From GCA-2746795 sp964643965 (lineage in GTDB: Bacteria > Chloroflexota > Anaerolineae > Promineifilales > Promineifilaceae): a stretch of DNA of 18,977 nucleotides. Made by a program: the position numbers and the translations under genes. This document shows, piece after piece, positions 6,339 to 14,003 of the stretch. How positions within the stretch are numbered: position 1 is the first letter of the stretch; the number at the start of each line of letters is the position of its first letter. The stretch spans positions 1 through 18,977 of the forward strand of contig CAZXVH010000103.1 of NCBI GenBank assembly GCA_964643965.1, written 5' to 3'. Below the pieces are notes generated by a model. It was not told where the DNA came from. It worked only from the letters and a program-made list of their open reading frames with translations, and did no database searches.

Positions 6339-7505
6339 TCACTTCTTCCGACGCGGTAAAATCTCCTCATACTTAGCGATGATGCCCAGCATAATCTCAT
6401 CCGCGCCGCCGCCAATAGACATGAGCCGGGCGTCGCGGAAGTAGCGGGCCATTGGATATTCCTCGACGTAGCCCATGCCGCCGTGAAATTGCAGGCAGGT
6501 ATCGGCCACTTCCCGCGCCAGTCTGCCCCCTTTGAGCTTGGCCATCGACACCTCTTTGGTGGCATCTTCACCGGCCACATAAAGGCGCACACAGTGGTAG
6601 CAAAGCTGGCGCAGCGCTTCAATTTCCGTGAGCAGTTCGGCGATGCGGAAATGGATGTATTGATTGTCGATGAGCGGCTGCCCAAACGTTTCCCGTTCAC
6701 GGCAGTAGGCGATGGTCTGGCGCACGATGTTTTCCATGCCGCCCAGCGCCATCAGGCTGCCCGCCAGCCGTTCTCGTTGAAACTGACGCATTTGCAGGAT
6801 AAAGCCCATGCCTTCAGCGCCAATGCGATTGGCGGCAGGCACACGCACATCATCAAAGGTCAGAATGGCGGTGTCGCTGCTGCGATGGCCGAGCTTATCC
6901 AGCTTGCGGCTGACGCTGAAACCGGGTAGATCCGTATCGACGACGAAAAGCGACAACCCGCGGAAGCCTTTTTCGTCGCTGGTGCGGGCCAGTAAACAGA
7001 GGAAGTCGGCCTGCGTGCCGTTGGTGATCCACATTTTGGAGCCGTTGATGAGGTAATCATCGCCGTCACGCTTTGCCCACGTTTTGATGGCGGCCACGTC
7101 GGAACCGGCTCCCGGTTCGCTGACGGCGATGGCGGCCACCTTGTCGCCGGCTATCGCTGGCGCCAGGTATTCCTGTTTGAGCGCCTCAGAACCGTTTTCG
7201 GCCAGGGCGGGGGTAGCCATGTCGGTTTGCACGGCAATGCCCAATGGCGGCCCGGAAGCGGTGGCGCGGCCGATTTCTTCCATGAGGATGGCCTGATACC
7301 AGTAGTCAACCCCGCCGCCGCCATATGCTTCAGGGTAGGTGAGGCCGAGCAGTCCCAGGCCGCCCATTTTTTTGAACAGGTCATGAGCGGGGAAGATGCC
7401 CGCTTCTTCCCACGCTTCTACATGGGGATTGATTTCGGTTTCCACAAATTTCCGTACTAATTGGCGGAAGGCGTGGTGTTCGTCGTTGAAGTAGAGAGAT
7501 GACAT
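6339..7505 (-). CDS. Acyl-CoA dehydrogenase
   Basis: A flavoenzyme of 388 residues that introduces an alpha-beta double bond in an acyl-CoA and passes electrons to ETF. The helical N-terminal domain spans about 1-120. The beta-domain carries AVSEPGAGSD (127-136) and MWITNGTQAD (158-167), both acyl-CoA dehydrogenase signatures contacting FAD and substrate. The C-terminal helical domain carries RETFGQPL (271-278) and the FHGGMGYVEEYP segment (340-351). E349 sits where the catalytic base of medium-chain enzymes lies. The chain-length preference cannot be read from sequence. AAAGGA (7511-7516) lies 5 bases before the ATG. It follows the LLM oxidoreductase by 98 bp in the same direction, but the spacer is filled with an octamer array. 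It contains no ACGGCCGT. Confidence 0.93.
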   Translation of the reverse strand: MSSLYFNDEHHAFRQLVRKFVETEINPHVEAWEEAGIFPAHDLFKKMGGLGLLGLTYPEAYGGGGVDYWYQAILMEEIGRATASGPPLGIAVQTDMATPALAENGSEALKQEYLAPAIAGDKVAAIAVSEPGAGSDVAAIKTWAKRDGDDYLINGSKMWITNGTQADFLCLLARTSDEKGFRGLSLFVVDTDLPGFSVSRKLDKLGHRSSDTAILTFDDVRVPAANRIGAEGMGFILQMRQFQRERLAGSLMALGGMENIVRQTIAYCRERETFGQPLIDNQYIHFRIAELLTEIEALRQLCYHCVRLYVAGEDATKEVSMAKLKGGRLAREVADTCLQFHGGMGYVEEYPMARYFRDARLMSIGGGADEIMLGIIAKYEEILPRRKK

Positions 7506-7531
7506 AGGATTCCTTTAGTTGAGTAATCTTT

Positions 7532-7624
7532 AGTCGAGTAGTCTGGTAGTCATAGCGACTCGACTATCCGACTATCCGACTATCCGACTATCCGACTACA
7601 TGACTACAAGACTATCTGACTAAA
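7532..7624. repeat. Octamer tandem array CGACTATC with inverted units
   Basis: Four perfect CGACTATC units (7561-7592) continue as four degenerate units to 7624. Before them, three degenerate units in the opposite orientation begin TAGTC (7532-7555), so the two parts can pair. The array covers the spacer between two minus-strand genes and overlaps the last six codons and stop of the LLM oxidoreductase. Confidence 0.88.
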
Positions 7625-8629
7625 TGATTTGATGGTTGCTTGCCAGCCAGCTTGATTTTCAGTGGGGATGAAGGGGAGGTAGTAGCTGACGCGGTCGAGT
7701 AGGGAACCATATTTCTGGTGAATGAGGATGGGCAGTTCGGCCCAGGCGCCGCTGACGGCGATGATGTCGAGCATGTCGTCGGTGATGAGGGAGGGCATGG
7801 CGGCCCACTGGTTACTGCGGGCCATGAGGCTGAGTTCGTGGGCGGTGGCTTGCCAGCCGTGCATCTCAGCGACGATACGGTAAGCGGGGGTGCTGAGATA
7901 GAAGGAGATTTGCTGCTGGGCGTAGGCTCTGGCCCAGGCGGCGTAGGGGGGGTCATCGGTGGGAATGGCGAAAACGGCCGTTGTCACCCCAAAATCCTCT
8001 CTTGTTAAGCCCCGTTTTGCCAGACCGCTCTCGATGTGGGGCAGGGCATACGATTCGATGTAGGGGACGGTGTGCAGGGCGTGGAGCAGTACGCCGTCAC
8101 ATTCTTCACCCGCCAGGCGCAGCATTTGTTCATTGACGGCCGAGATGTAGATGGGAATGTGGGGGTTGTCGATGGGGCCAGGGTTGAAGAAGGGCGTCAT
8201 CAGTTGCAGCTTGAAGAACTCACCCACGTAATCAAGCGGTGCGCCCGTCTGCCAACAATGCCAGACGGCACGGATAGCCTGGATGGTCTCGCGCATCTTT
8301 TTGATAGGCTTTTCCCACTGGACGCCGTAACGCAGCACGTTGTGGGCTTTGACTTGTGAACCGAGACCGAGATGGAAACGGCCGTTTGCCATTTTTGCAA
8401 TATTCCAGGCCATCATCGCCGTCACGGTGGGGCTGCGCGGGAAGGCGACGGCAATGCCCGTGCCCAGTTCCATTTTCTGCGCATGTTCGGCCGCCAACAC
8501 CAGTCCCAGGAACGGATCCGCCTGAGTTTCTGCCAGCCAGAGGCCATCAAAACCGAGGGTTTCGATGGCTTGGGTATAGGCGGGAATATCGGCTAAATCG
8601 AAGGAGAGTAAAGTGGCGTCAAATTTCAT
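7604..8629 (-). CDS. Luciferase-like (LLM) oxidoreductase, probably F420-dependent
   Basis: A 341-residue TIM-barrel enzyme of the bacterial luciferase superfamily. The barrel opens with MKFDATL and GFDGLWLAETQADPF (27-41), continues with the GTGIAVAFPRSP strand, and has the phosphate-binding signature NGRFHLGLGSQVKAHNVLRYG (split as NGRFHLGLGSQ and VKAHNVLRYG). The overall wording matches the MSMEG_2256-like F420-dependent group (TIGR03617). FMN use or another substrate remains possible. Two Met codons are available; GGAG (8636-8639) touches the first (8633-8635) but stands 6 bases from the second (8627-8629), so the second is chosen. The C-terminal residues FSQIVL and the stop are encoded by the octamer array. 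Two AACGGCCGTT copies lie inside (7973, 8377). Confidence 0.85.
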   Translation of the reverse strand: MKFDATLLSFDLADIPAYTQAIETLGFDGLWLAETQADPFLGLVLAAEHAQKMELGTGIAVAFPRSPTVTAMMAWNIAKMANGRFHLGLGSQVKAHNVLRYGVQWEKPIKKMRETIQAIRAVWHCWQTGAPLDYVGEFFKLQLMTPFFNPGPIDNPHIPIYISAVNEQMLRLAGEECDGVLLHALHTVPYIESYALPHIESGLAKRGLTREDFGVTTAVFAIPTDDPPYAAWARAYAQQQISFYLSTPAYRIVAEMHGWQATAHELSLMARSNQWAAMPSLITDDMLDIIAVSGAWAELPILIHQKYGSLLDRVSYYLPFIPTENQAGWQATIKSFSQIVL

Positions 8630-8656
8630 GTTCATCTCCAGAAAGGGGTAAGGATA

Positions 8657-8678
8657 ATTTTACCAATTAGTTTAATTG
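8657..8678 (-). promoter_or_regulatory. Extended -10 with adjoining inverted repeat, upstream of the LLM gene
   Basis: On the minus strand TG-G-TAAAAT (8657-8665) is an extended -10. The 15-bp inverted repeat CAATTA-GTT-TAATTG (8664-8678) overlaps its upstream edge, a usual position for a repressor site. No -35 is recognisable. Confidence 0.4.
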
Positions 8679-8726
8679 AGATGTTGATGTTTGTCTAACG
8701 AGCGATTTACAGAGAGTAGGCGCAAG

Positions 8727-8801
8727 TTTTGTTGATAAGCCGAGTTCGCACGCCCACGTGCCCGTTCGCACGTGGGCGTACCCTGCTCTGCGTCAACAAA
8801 A
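8727..8801. repeat. Nested inverted repeat in the divergent spacer
   Basis: The inner arms ACGCCCACGTG (8750-8760) and CACGTGGGCGT (8769-8779) are exact complements around an 8-base loop. The outer arms TTTTGTTGA (8727-8735) and TCAACAAAA (8793-8801) are also exact. It fills much of the spacer (8630-8941) between the divergent LLM and PD40 genes, where I see no convincing coding region. Confidence 0.7.
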
Positions 8802-8941
8802 ACGACGCGCCCCATTAACAAAAGCCGCCCCTTTTGATGGGTGAGCGAACCATGAAACCGTGCGCCGGCCGCCTTGACCATCTCGCCACAAACTCATAAA
8901 CTGCCTGCGGCAAAACGGCCGTCGTCGTTGGGCAAAAGTTT

Positions 8942-10072
8942 ATGATGGAAACCACAGAAACAACGAACCCCAAAGCCCCCTTAGCCGGCTTCGCCCGAGT
9001 GGGTCTTATCCTGATCGTCATGTTAGGCAGTGGGCTGCTGCTCATTTTATTCTGCTGGCAGCAGGGGCGGCTGGCCTCTTTTTCTGAGCCAGAAGAACGC
9101 ATTCTTTATCTGGGTGGGGAAGCAGGAGGAGCCGTCAGCCACCTGAGTACAATCCGGCCAGATGGCAGTGGACAAACCCAATTGACGAATGAACCGCTGG
9201 GGGTGGTTGATTTTGCGCTTTCACCGGATGACCTGAAAATTGTCTACAGCGCTCCGGCACAAGATGGCAGCGTGGATTTGTGGCAAATTGGCGTCAACGG
9301 CCGTTCCCGGCGACAGCTTCTCGACTGCCAGGCAGCCATCTGCACCCAGGCGGCGTGGGCCGCTGACGGCCGTCGGCTTATCTATGAACGGCGGCCGCTT
9401 TCGGCAGAGGGCCAGGTGATAGACGCCCCGCAGTTATGGTGGCTGGACAGCCAAACTGGGGAGACGCTGACCGTATTTGCCGATGAGGCGCAGGGAGGGG
9501 TGGCCGCCAGATTGTCACCAAACGGCCGTTATCTCAGCGCTACCTTGCCCGACGACCAGGAAATTCACGTCACCGATCTGGAAAGCGGCGCCGTTCTCGT
9601 CATCCCCAGCCAAACAGGGGAAGCGGCCGTCTGGAGTCCTGACAGCGAGACGCTGCTTGTGAGCGATATGCAGTATCAGGGGGAGCAGTTTTCCATCCAC
9701 CTCTTCCGCGCCAATGTGGAGAGCGGGGAATTGACGAACTTGAGCGGGGTTGATTTGCAAACCAGTGATGGGCAGCCCGTTTTCTCGCCGGACGGAGAAT
9801 GGATTGCCTTTACCCGTAAAAAAACCCGAGCGCCTATGGGCAAGCAGCTGTGGCTCATGCGCTCGGATGGCAGTGAACCGCGGGCGCTCACGGAAGACGC
9901 AGAGTGGCATTACAGTAACCCGACCTGGTCGCCAGATGGCAGCCGGCTTGTGGTGCAAGTGGTTTCCTTGACGGAGCCAGAGGCATTACCGGCGTTATGG
10001 CAGGTGGATATAGAAAAGGGGGAGTGGACAGAGCTTGTTTCGCCGGGAACGCAGCCGGTTTGGCTGAATTAG
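8942..10072 (+). CDS. Membrane-anchored TolB/PD40-type beta-propeller protein
   Basis: A 376-residue protein with a short cytoplasmic start, one transmembrane helix (about residues 19-41) and an extracytoplasmic propeller. Six PD40-like repeats are visible, ending in variants of SPDG-x-x-hydrophobic: FALSPDDLKIVYS, AAWAADGRRLIYE, ARLSPNGRYLSA, AVWSPDSETLLVS, PVFSPDGEWIAFT and PTWSPDGSRLVVQ. Such propellers usually bind proteins or peptides; no catalytic domain is attached, so the role is unknown. Two Met codons open the frame and no Shine-Dalgarno sequence precedes either; the first is used. The ATG lies in the right arm of a 9-bp inverted repeat (8894-8902 with 8937-8945). It is convergent with the CBS gene. 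Three ACGGCCGT copies lie inside (9297, 9366, 9522). Confidence 0.82.
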   Translation: MMETTETTNPKAPLAGFARVGLILIVMLGSGLLLILFCWQQGRLASFSEPEERILYLGGEAGGAVSHLSTIRPDGSGQTQLTNEPLGVVDFALSPDDLKIVYSAPAQDGSVDLWQIGVNGRSRRQLLDCQAAICTQAAWAADGRRLIYERRPLSAEGQVIDAPQLWWLDSQTGETLTVFADEAQGGVAARLSPNGRYLSATLPDDQEIHVTDLESGAVLVIPSQTGEAAVWSPDSETLLVSDMQYQGEQFSIHLFRANVESGELTNLSGVDLQTSDGQPVFSPDGEWIAFTRKKTRAPMGKQLWLMRSDGSEPRALTEDAEWHYSNPTWSPDGSRLVVQVVSLTEPEALPALWQVDIEKGEWTELVSPGTQPVWLN

Positions 10073-10084
10073 GGGGCAAAATGG

Positions 10085-10112
10085 CAGGGTGAGACGTTAC
10101 TGTGCCACCCTG
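10085..10112. terminator. Weak stem-loop between convergent genes
   Basis: CAGGGTG (10085-10091) and CACCCTG (10106-10112) are exact complements with a 14-base loop, between the PD40 stop and the CBS stop. The region after it is T-rich (TCCCTTTGCTGCTTTG) but not a clean T-tract, so this is only a candidate. Confidence 0.3.
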
Positions 10113-10136
10113 TCCCTTTGCTGCTTTGCCACTTTG

Positions 10137-10781
10137 TTAGACTTCCCGTATGTCTACAAGTTTTTCAACAACGGGAGAAACGGCCGTAATCACCTGCTCC
10201 TGTTCCAATCCCGATACCTTAAACGTGACCACCCGGTGATCCTCGTCATCGCCGTTAAACTGCCCAAAGGAAATGAAGCTGCCGCCTGCTGCCGCAATGG
10301 CGTGGGTGATTTTGCCCAGCTCGCCCAAGACATCGGGCACAAAAGCCGTCACGCGCACGCCCCTTTCCCGAGCGCCCATCAGCTCCAGCAAAATCTTAAA
10401 CAAGTCTGATTCCGTGATCATGCCCACGATCTTTTTGCCGTCCATAACCGGCAGGCCCCCGACTTTGTTGTCTACCATAATGCGGGCGGCTTCTTCGATA
10501 GGCGTATCTTCTCTCACCGCCAGCACCTTCTTTGTCATCACTTTCTTGACCGTGATTTTGGCGACGAGGTAATTGATCTCCCAGACGCTGAGAGAGGTGG
10601 CGTCAGAGGGGCCGGCATTGAGCAAATCTTTGTCGGAAATGATGCCCAGCAGGGCGTCTTTGTCATCGACCACCGGCATACGCCGAATCTTGTTTATCTT
10701 CATGGTATTCAGGGCGTCCATGATGGGCACATCTGGCCCGACGGTGATGACAGGGGTGGACATTCTATTTTTGACGAGCAT
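10137..10781 (-). CDS. CBS-CBS-ACT domain protein (AcuB-like)
   Basis: A soluble 214-residue regulatory protein. Two CBS motifs form a Bateman module: CBS1 about residues 5-52 (MDALNTMKINKIRRMPVVDD, then GIISDKDLL) and CBS2 about 78-130 (EAARIMVDNKVGGLPVMDGK, then GMITESDLF). An ACT-like domain follows at about 141-213 (GVRVTAFVPDVLGELGKITH). Bateman modules bind adenine nucleotides and ACT domains bind small metabolites such as amino acids. The domain order matches the AcuB group, named for acetoin utilisation in Bacillus, but no acetoin gene is near, so the target is unknown. The start is set by GAAGGAG (10788-10794), 6 bases upstream, and an exact TATAAT lies at 10825-10830. One ACGGCCGT is at 10180-10187. 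Confidence 0.9.
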   Translation of the reverse strand: MLVKNRMSTPVITVGPDVPIMDALNTMKINKIRRMPVVDDKDALLGIISDKDLLNAGPSDATSLSVWEINYLVAKITVKKVMTKKVLAVREDTPIEEAARIMVDNKVGGLPVMDGKKIVGMITESDLFKILLELMGARERGVRVTAFVPDVLGELGKITHAIAAAGGSFISFGQFNGDDEDHRVVTFKVSGLEQEQVITAVSPVVEKLVDIREV

Positions 10782-10824
10782 GGGAAACTCCTTCTTGTGA
10801 GATTAAACTTGTTGATTGCCTTGA

Positions 10825-10830
10825 ATTATA
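10825..10830 (-). promoter_or_regulatory. -10 element of the CBS gene
   Basis: An exact TATAAT on the minus strand would place the transcript start near 10818, about 37 bases before the ATG. The -35 position (TCGCAA with 17-bp spacing) is a poor match. Confidence 0.5.
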
Positions 10831-10870
10831 GAGGATTGTGGGCGCTCTTGCGAGAGTTGAGTGGTTTTTC

Positions 10871-10904
10871 AGCTTGGTTCAATCTTTAGCGTTTGAACCA
10901 AGCT
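10871..10904. repeat. Hairpin repeat, copy 2 (TTGGTTCAATCTT family), over a stop codon
   Basis: The arms AGCTTGGTTCAA (10871-10882) and TTGAACCAAGCT (10893-10904) are exact complements with a 10-base loop. It covers the last codons and stop of the GT-C-like gene. It shares 13 exact bases with the hairpin at 5100-5128. On the gene's strand it is followed by GAAAAACC rather than T residues, so it is not a canonical terminator. Confidence 0.8.
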
Positions 10905-12876
10905 GGGGCAGGGGGATGACCACGATGTTGTTGGGCAACGGCCGTTCTGCCTCATCCTGCGCCGTCAACCGTTCACCTGTCACCCAATTGTAAACGCCCA
11001 ACCACACCTGCCACTCCCCCTCGTCAGGCGGCAGCGGCAGACGCCGTTCATCGATGATCAGATCGCCGGGCTGCCAATTGGCTAAGGGCAGCGCCCCCTG
11101 CCAGCTGTCGCTATCCGCCTGGGCTGCCGGCGGCGAGCCGGGCTGACCCAGGTGCGTAAAAATGGTGAGGTGGGGCGGGGGCGGCGCGTTTGTCCACCAA
11201 CTGCTGCGGATGATCAAGGAATTTTCGGCGGGGATGAGGTCGATGTTTTCCAGACAGATGGTCTGGTCGAAAAGGGCCACACCACATGTTTCCGCCATCT
11301 GCGGCTGCACAGCGCCGGCATATTCCAGGGAGAAACTGCCATCCGCCTCATACCGGGCCACAAAGACGCCATCCTGTTCCCGAGCCAGCCCGTACAACGC
11401 CTCAGGCTGCAGGATGACGCCGCGCATGGCTATCTGGTATGGCCCCTGATTGCGCTCCGCTTCATCCAACCAGGGCATACTGGCGGACACGGTATGCGCC
11501 TGGCTGCCGTGCAGCAGCGCCGGGAACTCTGCCAAATCCACCACTACCGGCGCCAGCAAGACGCCCCAATTGCCCACCGGCAGCGGCTCTTCTTTCAGAC
11601 GGTAGCGGTCTGGATAGTTGATGATGAGGTAACGGCCGTTTTCCCCCAACGCCTGCACCATGTCTGCCATCAGCGCCGTGCCCGGCTCAAACAAGCGGAT
11701 AAAACCGATGGTGGTAGCCAAACCAAACCAGGCCACTGCTGCTAAAATGCTGATGCGCAAAACGGCCGTTGCCCGGCGGCGGTTTGTCTCTGGCGGCCAG
11801 AAGGCGCACACCCAAAGCCAGGCCGCCCCCGGCAGCGCCGCGTAAAACAAACGGGAGGCGATCTCCACATAACTGTACGGCAGACCCACCAGCCCCGGCA
11901 TAATGCCCAAAAACGCCCAGATGAGACCGACCGTGGCCAAGGCGCCTCGCTTTTGGGCCAGCGCCAGGCTCCACAGCCCTATGACCACGCCTACCCAGAT
12001 TACAACCAGCATTATGCTGGCAGAGACCCAGGCAGCAAAGGCCGAACTGGCCCAGAATCCCACAAATCCTTGCAGAAAATAGGCGTATACCCGCCAATCA
12101 AACGTCAGGCTGGTGATGCCGCTTTCTTTGGGAACCAGCAGCCAAAAGGCGGTGAACAGGATGGCCGCCGCCGGATATAAAAGCGGCCACAGCAGCTTGT
12201 TTTGCCGGGGGTGACGCCACCCTTTGATTAAAAGGACATTCCACGGGGTATGCTTTTGGCGCAGCGCCAGTTCAAACAAAAGGGGCATGGCGGCCAGGGG
12301 CACGGCGCCTTCGCTGATGCTGAGCGCCGTTATAAAACTGAGCACGCTGATCAGCAGCAGTTGGCGCGGCCGGGAGTGGGCGGCAGCCGAGCGGGCCATG
12401 AGGTATAAAACCCAGGCGCTGTTGAGCAAAACGGCCGTTAATGGTTGTCCCGGCGCCGCCCACGCCACAGATTGGTAGACAAAGGGATGCAGCCCCGCCA
12501 GGACGATAACCGTAAAGGCCGCCCAGCGTCTAAAACCGAGGCGTCGGCTGAGGGCAAAGATGAGGGCCAAGTTGAGCAAATGCCAGCAAATTTGTACCCA
12601 ATGCAGCGTTTCCACGGCCAGCGTCTCATCATGTTTCACAAAAAGGCGGTTGTAAACCATCACGCCCGGCCGGAAAAAATGAAAGTCGGCGGAGGGCTGG
12701 AGGAGCTGCCAAAACGATTTGCCTACCACCCGGCCGAACCATTCCGGATCATCCCAAATCAGGCCGAAGTGAATTTCTGAACCGTACAAGGCTGCCAAAA
12801 ACAGAAGCAGGGTGATGGCTGCTGCCATTAAAGCCCAATGGCTCTGTTTACGGCGTTGGTTTTGCTGCTCGGTCAT
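10879..12876 (-). CDS. Polytopic membrane protein, GT-C glycosyltransferase-like
   Basis: A 665-residue protein. The first half (about 14-425) has roughly ten hydrophobic helices; the second half (about 430-665) is hydrophilic, rich in Trp, Pro and Gly, and probably extracytoplasmic. The first helix (14-34) is followed by a loop with W41-D42-D43, the position where GT-C enzymes carry the acidic residues that bind metal and a lipid-phosphate sugar donor. These points suggest transfer of sugars to lipids or proteins outside the membrane, but no family signature is strong enough for a substrate. No Shine-Dalgarno sequence is present; TATAAT lies only 8 bases before the ATG, so the message may be leaderless. 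The C-terminal codons lie in a hairpin repeat. Four AACGGCCGTT copies fall inside (10937, 11631, 11761, 12430). Confidence 0.68.
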   Translation of the reverse strand: MTEQQNQRRKQSHWALMAAAITLLLFLAALYGSEIHFGLIWDDPEWFGRVVGKSFWQLLQPSADFHFFRPGVMVYNRLFVKHDETLAVETLHWVQICWHLLNLALIFALSRRLGFRRWAAFTVIVLAGLHPFVYQSVAWAAPGQPLTAVLLNSAWVLYLMARSAAAHSRPRQLLLISVLSFITALSISEGAVPLAAMPLLFELALRQKHTPWNVLLIKGWRHPRQNKLLWPLLYPAAAILFTAFWLLVPKESGITSLTFDWRVYAYFLQGFVGFWASSAFAAWVSASIMLVVIWVGVVIGLWSLALAQKRGALATVGLIWAFLGIMPGLVGLPYSYVEIASRLFYAALPGAAWLWVCAFWPPETNRRRATAVLRISILAAVAWFGLATTIGFIRLFEPGTALMADMVQALGENGRYLIINYPDRYRLKEEPLPVGNWGVLLAPVVVDLAEFPALLHGSQAHTVSASMPWLDEAERNQGPYQIAMRGVILQPEALYGLAREQDGVFVARYEADGSFSLEYAGAVQPQMAETCGVALFDQTICLENIDLIPAENSLIIRSSWWTNAPPPPHLTIFTHLGQPGSPPAAQADSDSWQGALPLANWQPGDLIIDERRLPLPPDEGEWQVWLGVYNWVTGERLTAQDEAERPLPNNIVVIPLPQLGSNAKD

Positions 12877-12884
12877 GGGGTTTG

Positions 12885-12890
12885 ATTATA
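12885..12890 (-). promoter_or_regulatory. -10 element adjoining the GT-C-like start codon
   Basis: An exact TATAAT on the minus strand ends 8 bases before the ATG at 12876, giving a transcript start within a few bases of the start codon. The -35 match is weak. Confidence 0.5.
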
Positions 12891-12966
12891 GCGGTATTAT
12901 CGGGATGTAAGGAGTGTGCCACGATAAATGAAAATATGGCAGCGAATTAACATCCATTCACGCGAA

Positions 12967-13953
12967 TTATTTGTAAAACGGAGCGCGTAGTTGAAACCTC
13001 GCCTCTAACGGATCATGATCGGAAGCGCGAACGGCCGTTTCCCCCTCCAACCACAGCGCTTCAGGATAACCGGCATTAAAATGCAGCACATCCACGCCCA
13101 CAACCTTATCGAGCAAGGCCGGGCTGACGAGCATGTGGTCGAGTATCTCATTTTCGCCTTCCCAGATGAAGGTGTAGGCAAACATATCTTTTTTGAGGGG
13201 GAGTAAGTTGGTTAACGGCCGTTCCCCCGCCCGTCCTTCCAAAATTTTCACCGGAACCATTAAACTCTCCTGGTCGCCGCCGCGCCTGGATGTATTCAAA
13301 TCCCCTGCCACCAGCACCAACGCCTCTGAGTTTGCTGCCAGCAGCCCATTGACAAACTCTCGCACCACTCGCGCCTGCGCCACTCGTAACGCCAGGTTTC
13401 GTTGCAGCAGCTTCTTCGTCTCGGCCGTCTGTGTTTCAGGGATGTAATTGCTCTTGAAATGGTTGTTGATGAGGGTGATTTCCTGGCCGGCGATGCGGAA
13501 AACGGCCGCCAACGGCTCCCGCCCCGGATTAGGACTGGCCACGCCAAAGGCCGCCGCCACCTCCGCCCCGGATAGCTGGTAAGATTCAAGCAGATCAACG
13601 CGCTGTTGGTCATACAAAAAGCCAATTTGGATGCCGCGCCGGTCGCTGGTGGGCGGCGACACAGCGCGATAAGCGGTTCCCGCCGCTTCGTTCACCTTAT
13701 CCGCCAACTGCTGCAAGACGGCTTCGCTGCTCACCTCCTGCACGGCGATGATCTCTGGCAAATTGAGTTCAAATTGGATGGCCAGGCTCAGTTTAGCGAG
13801 TTGGGTGGGGAGAAACGGCCGTTGCCATTCCCCATTGATCCGCACCTGCACCTCTTTATCTGCGTCAAACAAATTGTACAAATTAAACGTGGTGATGGTA
13901 ATATCACCCGCTGCACCCCTACGTTTGCTAACCGGTTGATAAAAATGAGCCAT
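12967..13953 (-). CDS. Endonuclease/exonuclease/phosphatase-fold protein
   Basis: A 328-residue metal-dependent phosphoesterase of the DNase I-like (EEP) superfamily. All the expected active-site positions are present: N24 (TTFNLYNLF), E73 (IAVQEV), N164-H165 (LINNHFKS), D218 and N220 (AGDLNTSR), and D312-H313 (ASDHDPLEA). The best-known relatives hydrolyse DNA, nucleotides or phospholipids; the substrate is not decidable here. No signal peptide is seen. The open frame extends 48 codons further upstream to 14097, but that part lies in a repeat element; the start at 13953 is chosen because AGGAAGGGGA (13961-13970) stands 8 bases away and an extended -10 lies just behind it. It precedes the GT-C-like gene by 90 bp in the same direction. 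Three AACGGCCGTT copies are inside (13030, 13214, 13814). Confidence 0.85.
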   Translation of the reverse strand: MAHFYQPVSKRRGAAGDITITTFNLYNLFDADKEVQVRINGEWQRPFLPTQLAKLSLAIQFELNLPEIIAVQEVSSEAVLQQLADKVNEAAGTAYRAVSPPTSDRRGIQIGFLYDQQRVDLLESYQLSGAEVAAAFGVASPNPGREPLAAVFRIAGQEITLINNHFKSNYIPETQTAETKKLLQRNLALRVAQARVVREFVNGLLAANSEALVLVAGDLNTSRRGGDQESLMVPVKILEGRAGERPLTNLLPLKKDMFAYTFIWEGENEILDHMLVSPALLDKVVGVDVLHFNAGYPEALWLEGETAVRASDHDPLEARFQLRAPFYK

Positions 13954-13981
13954 ATCTACGTCCCCTTCCTTTTCTATCTCG

Positions 13982-13990
13982 ATCATACCA
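13982..13990 (-). promoter_or_regulatory. Extended -10 of the EEP gene
   Basis: TG-G-TATGAT on the minus strand is an extended -10 with five of six matches. The start would be near 13975, about 22 bases before the ATG, and the leader would contain the ribosome site. This supports the short start for the gene. Confidence 0.5.
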
Positions 13991-14003
13991 GATATCCCGC
14001 TAC

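Noticed and set aside
7532..7624. CRISPR array
   Set aside because: Units are 8 bases long with no unique spacers, and no cas gene is present.
4448..8629. An F420-dependent pathway cluster made of the nitroreductase, acyl-CoA dehydrogenase and LLM enzyme
   Set aside because: The genes are not one operon, no F420 biosynthesis gene is present, and cofactor use cannot be proven from sequence.
8672..8881. A 69-codon frame on the minus strand in the LLM-PD40 spacer
   Set aside because: It reads through the nested inverted repeat, has no ribosome site, and shows no recognisable family.
12928..12990. A 20-codon frame behind an AAGGAG on the plus strand
   Set aside because: The spacing to the ATG is too long, and it overlaps the end of the EEP gene on the other strand.
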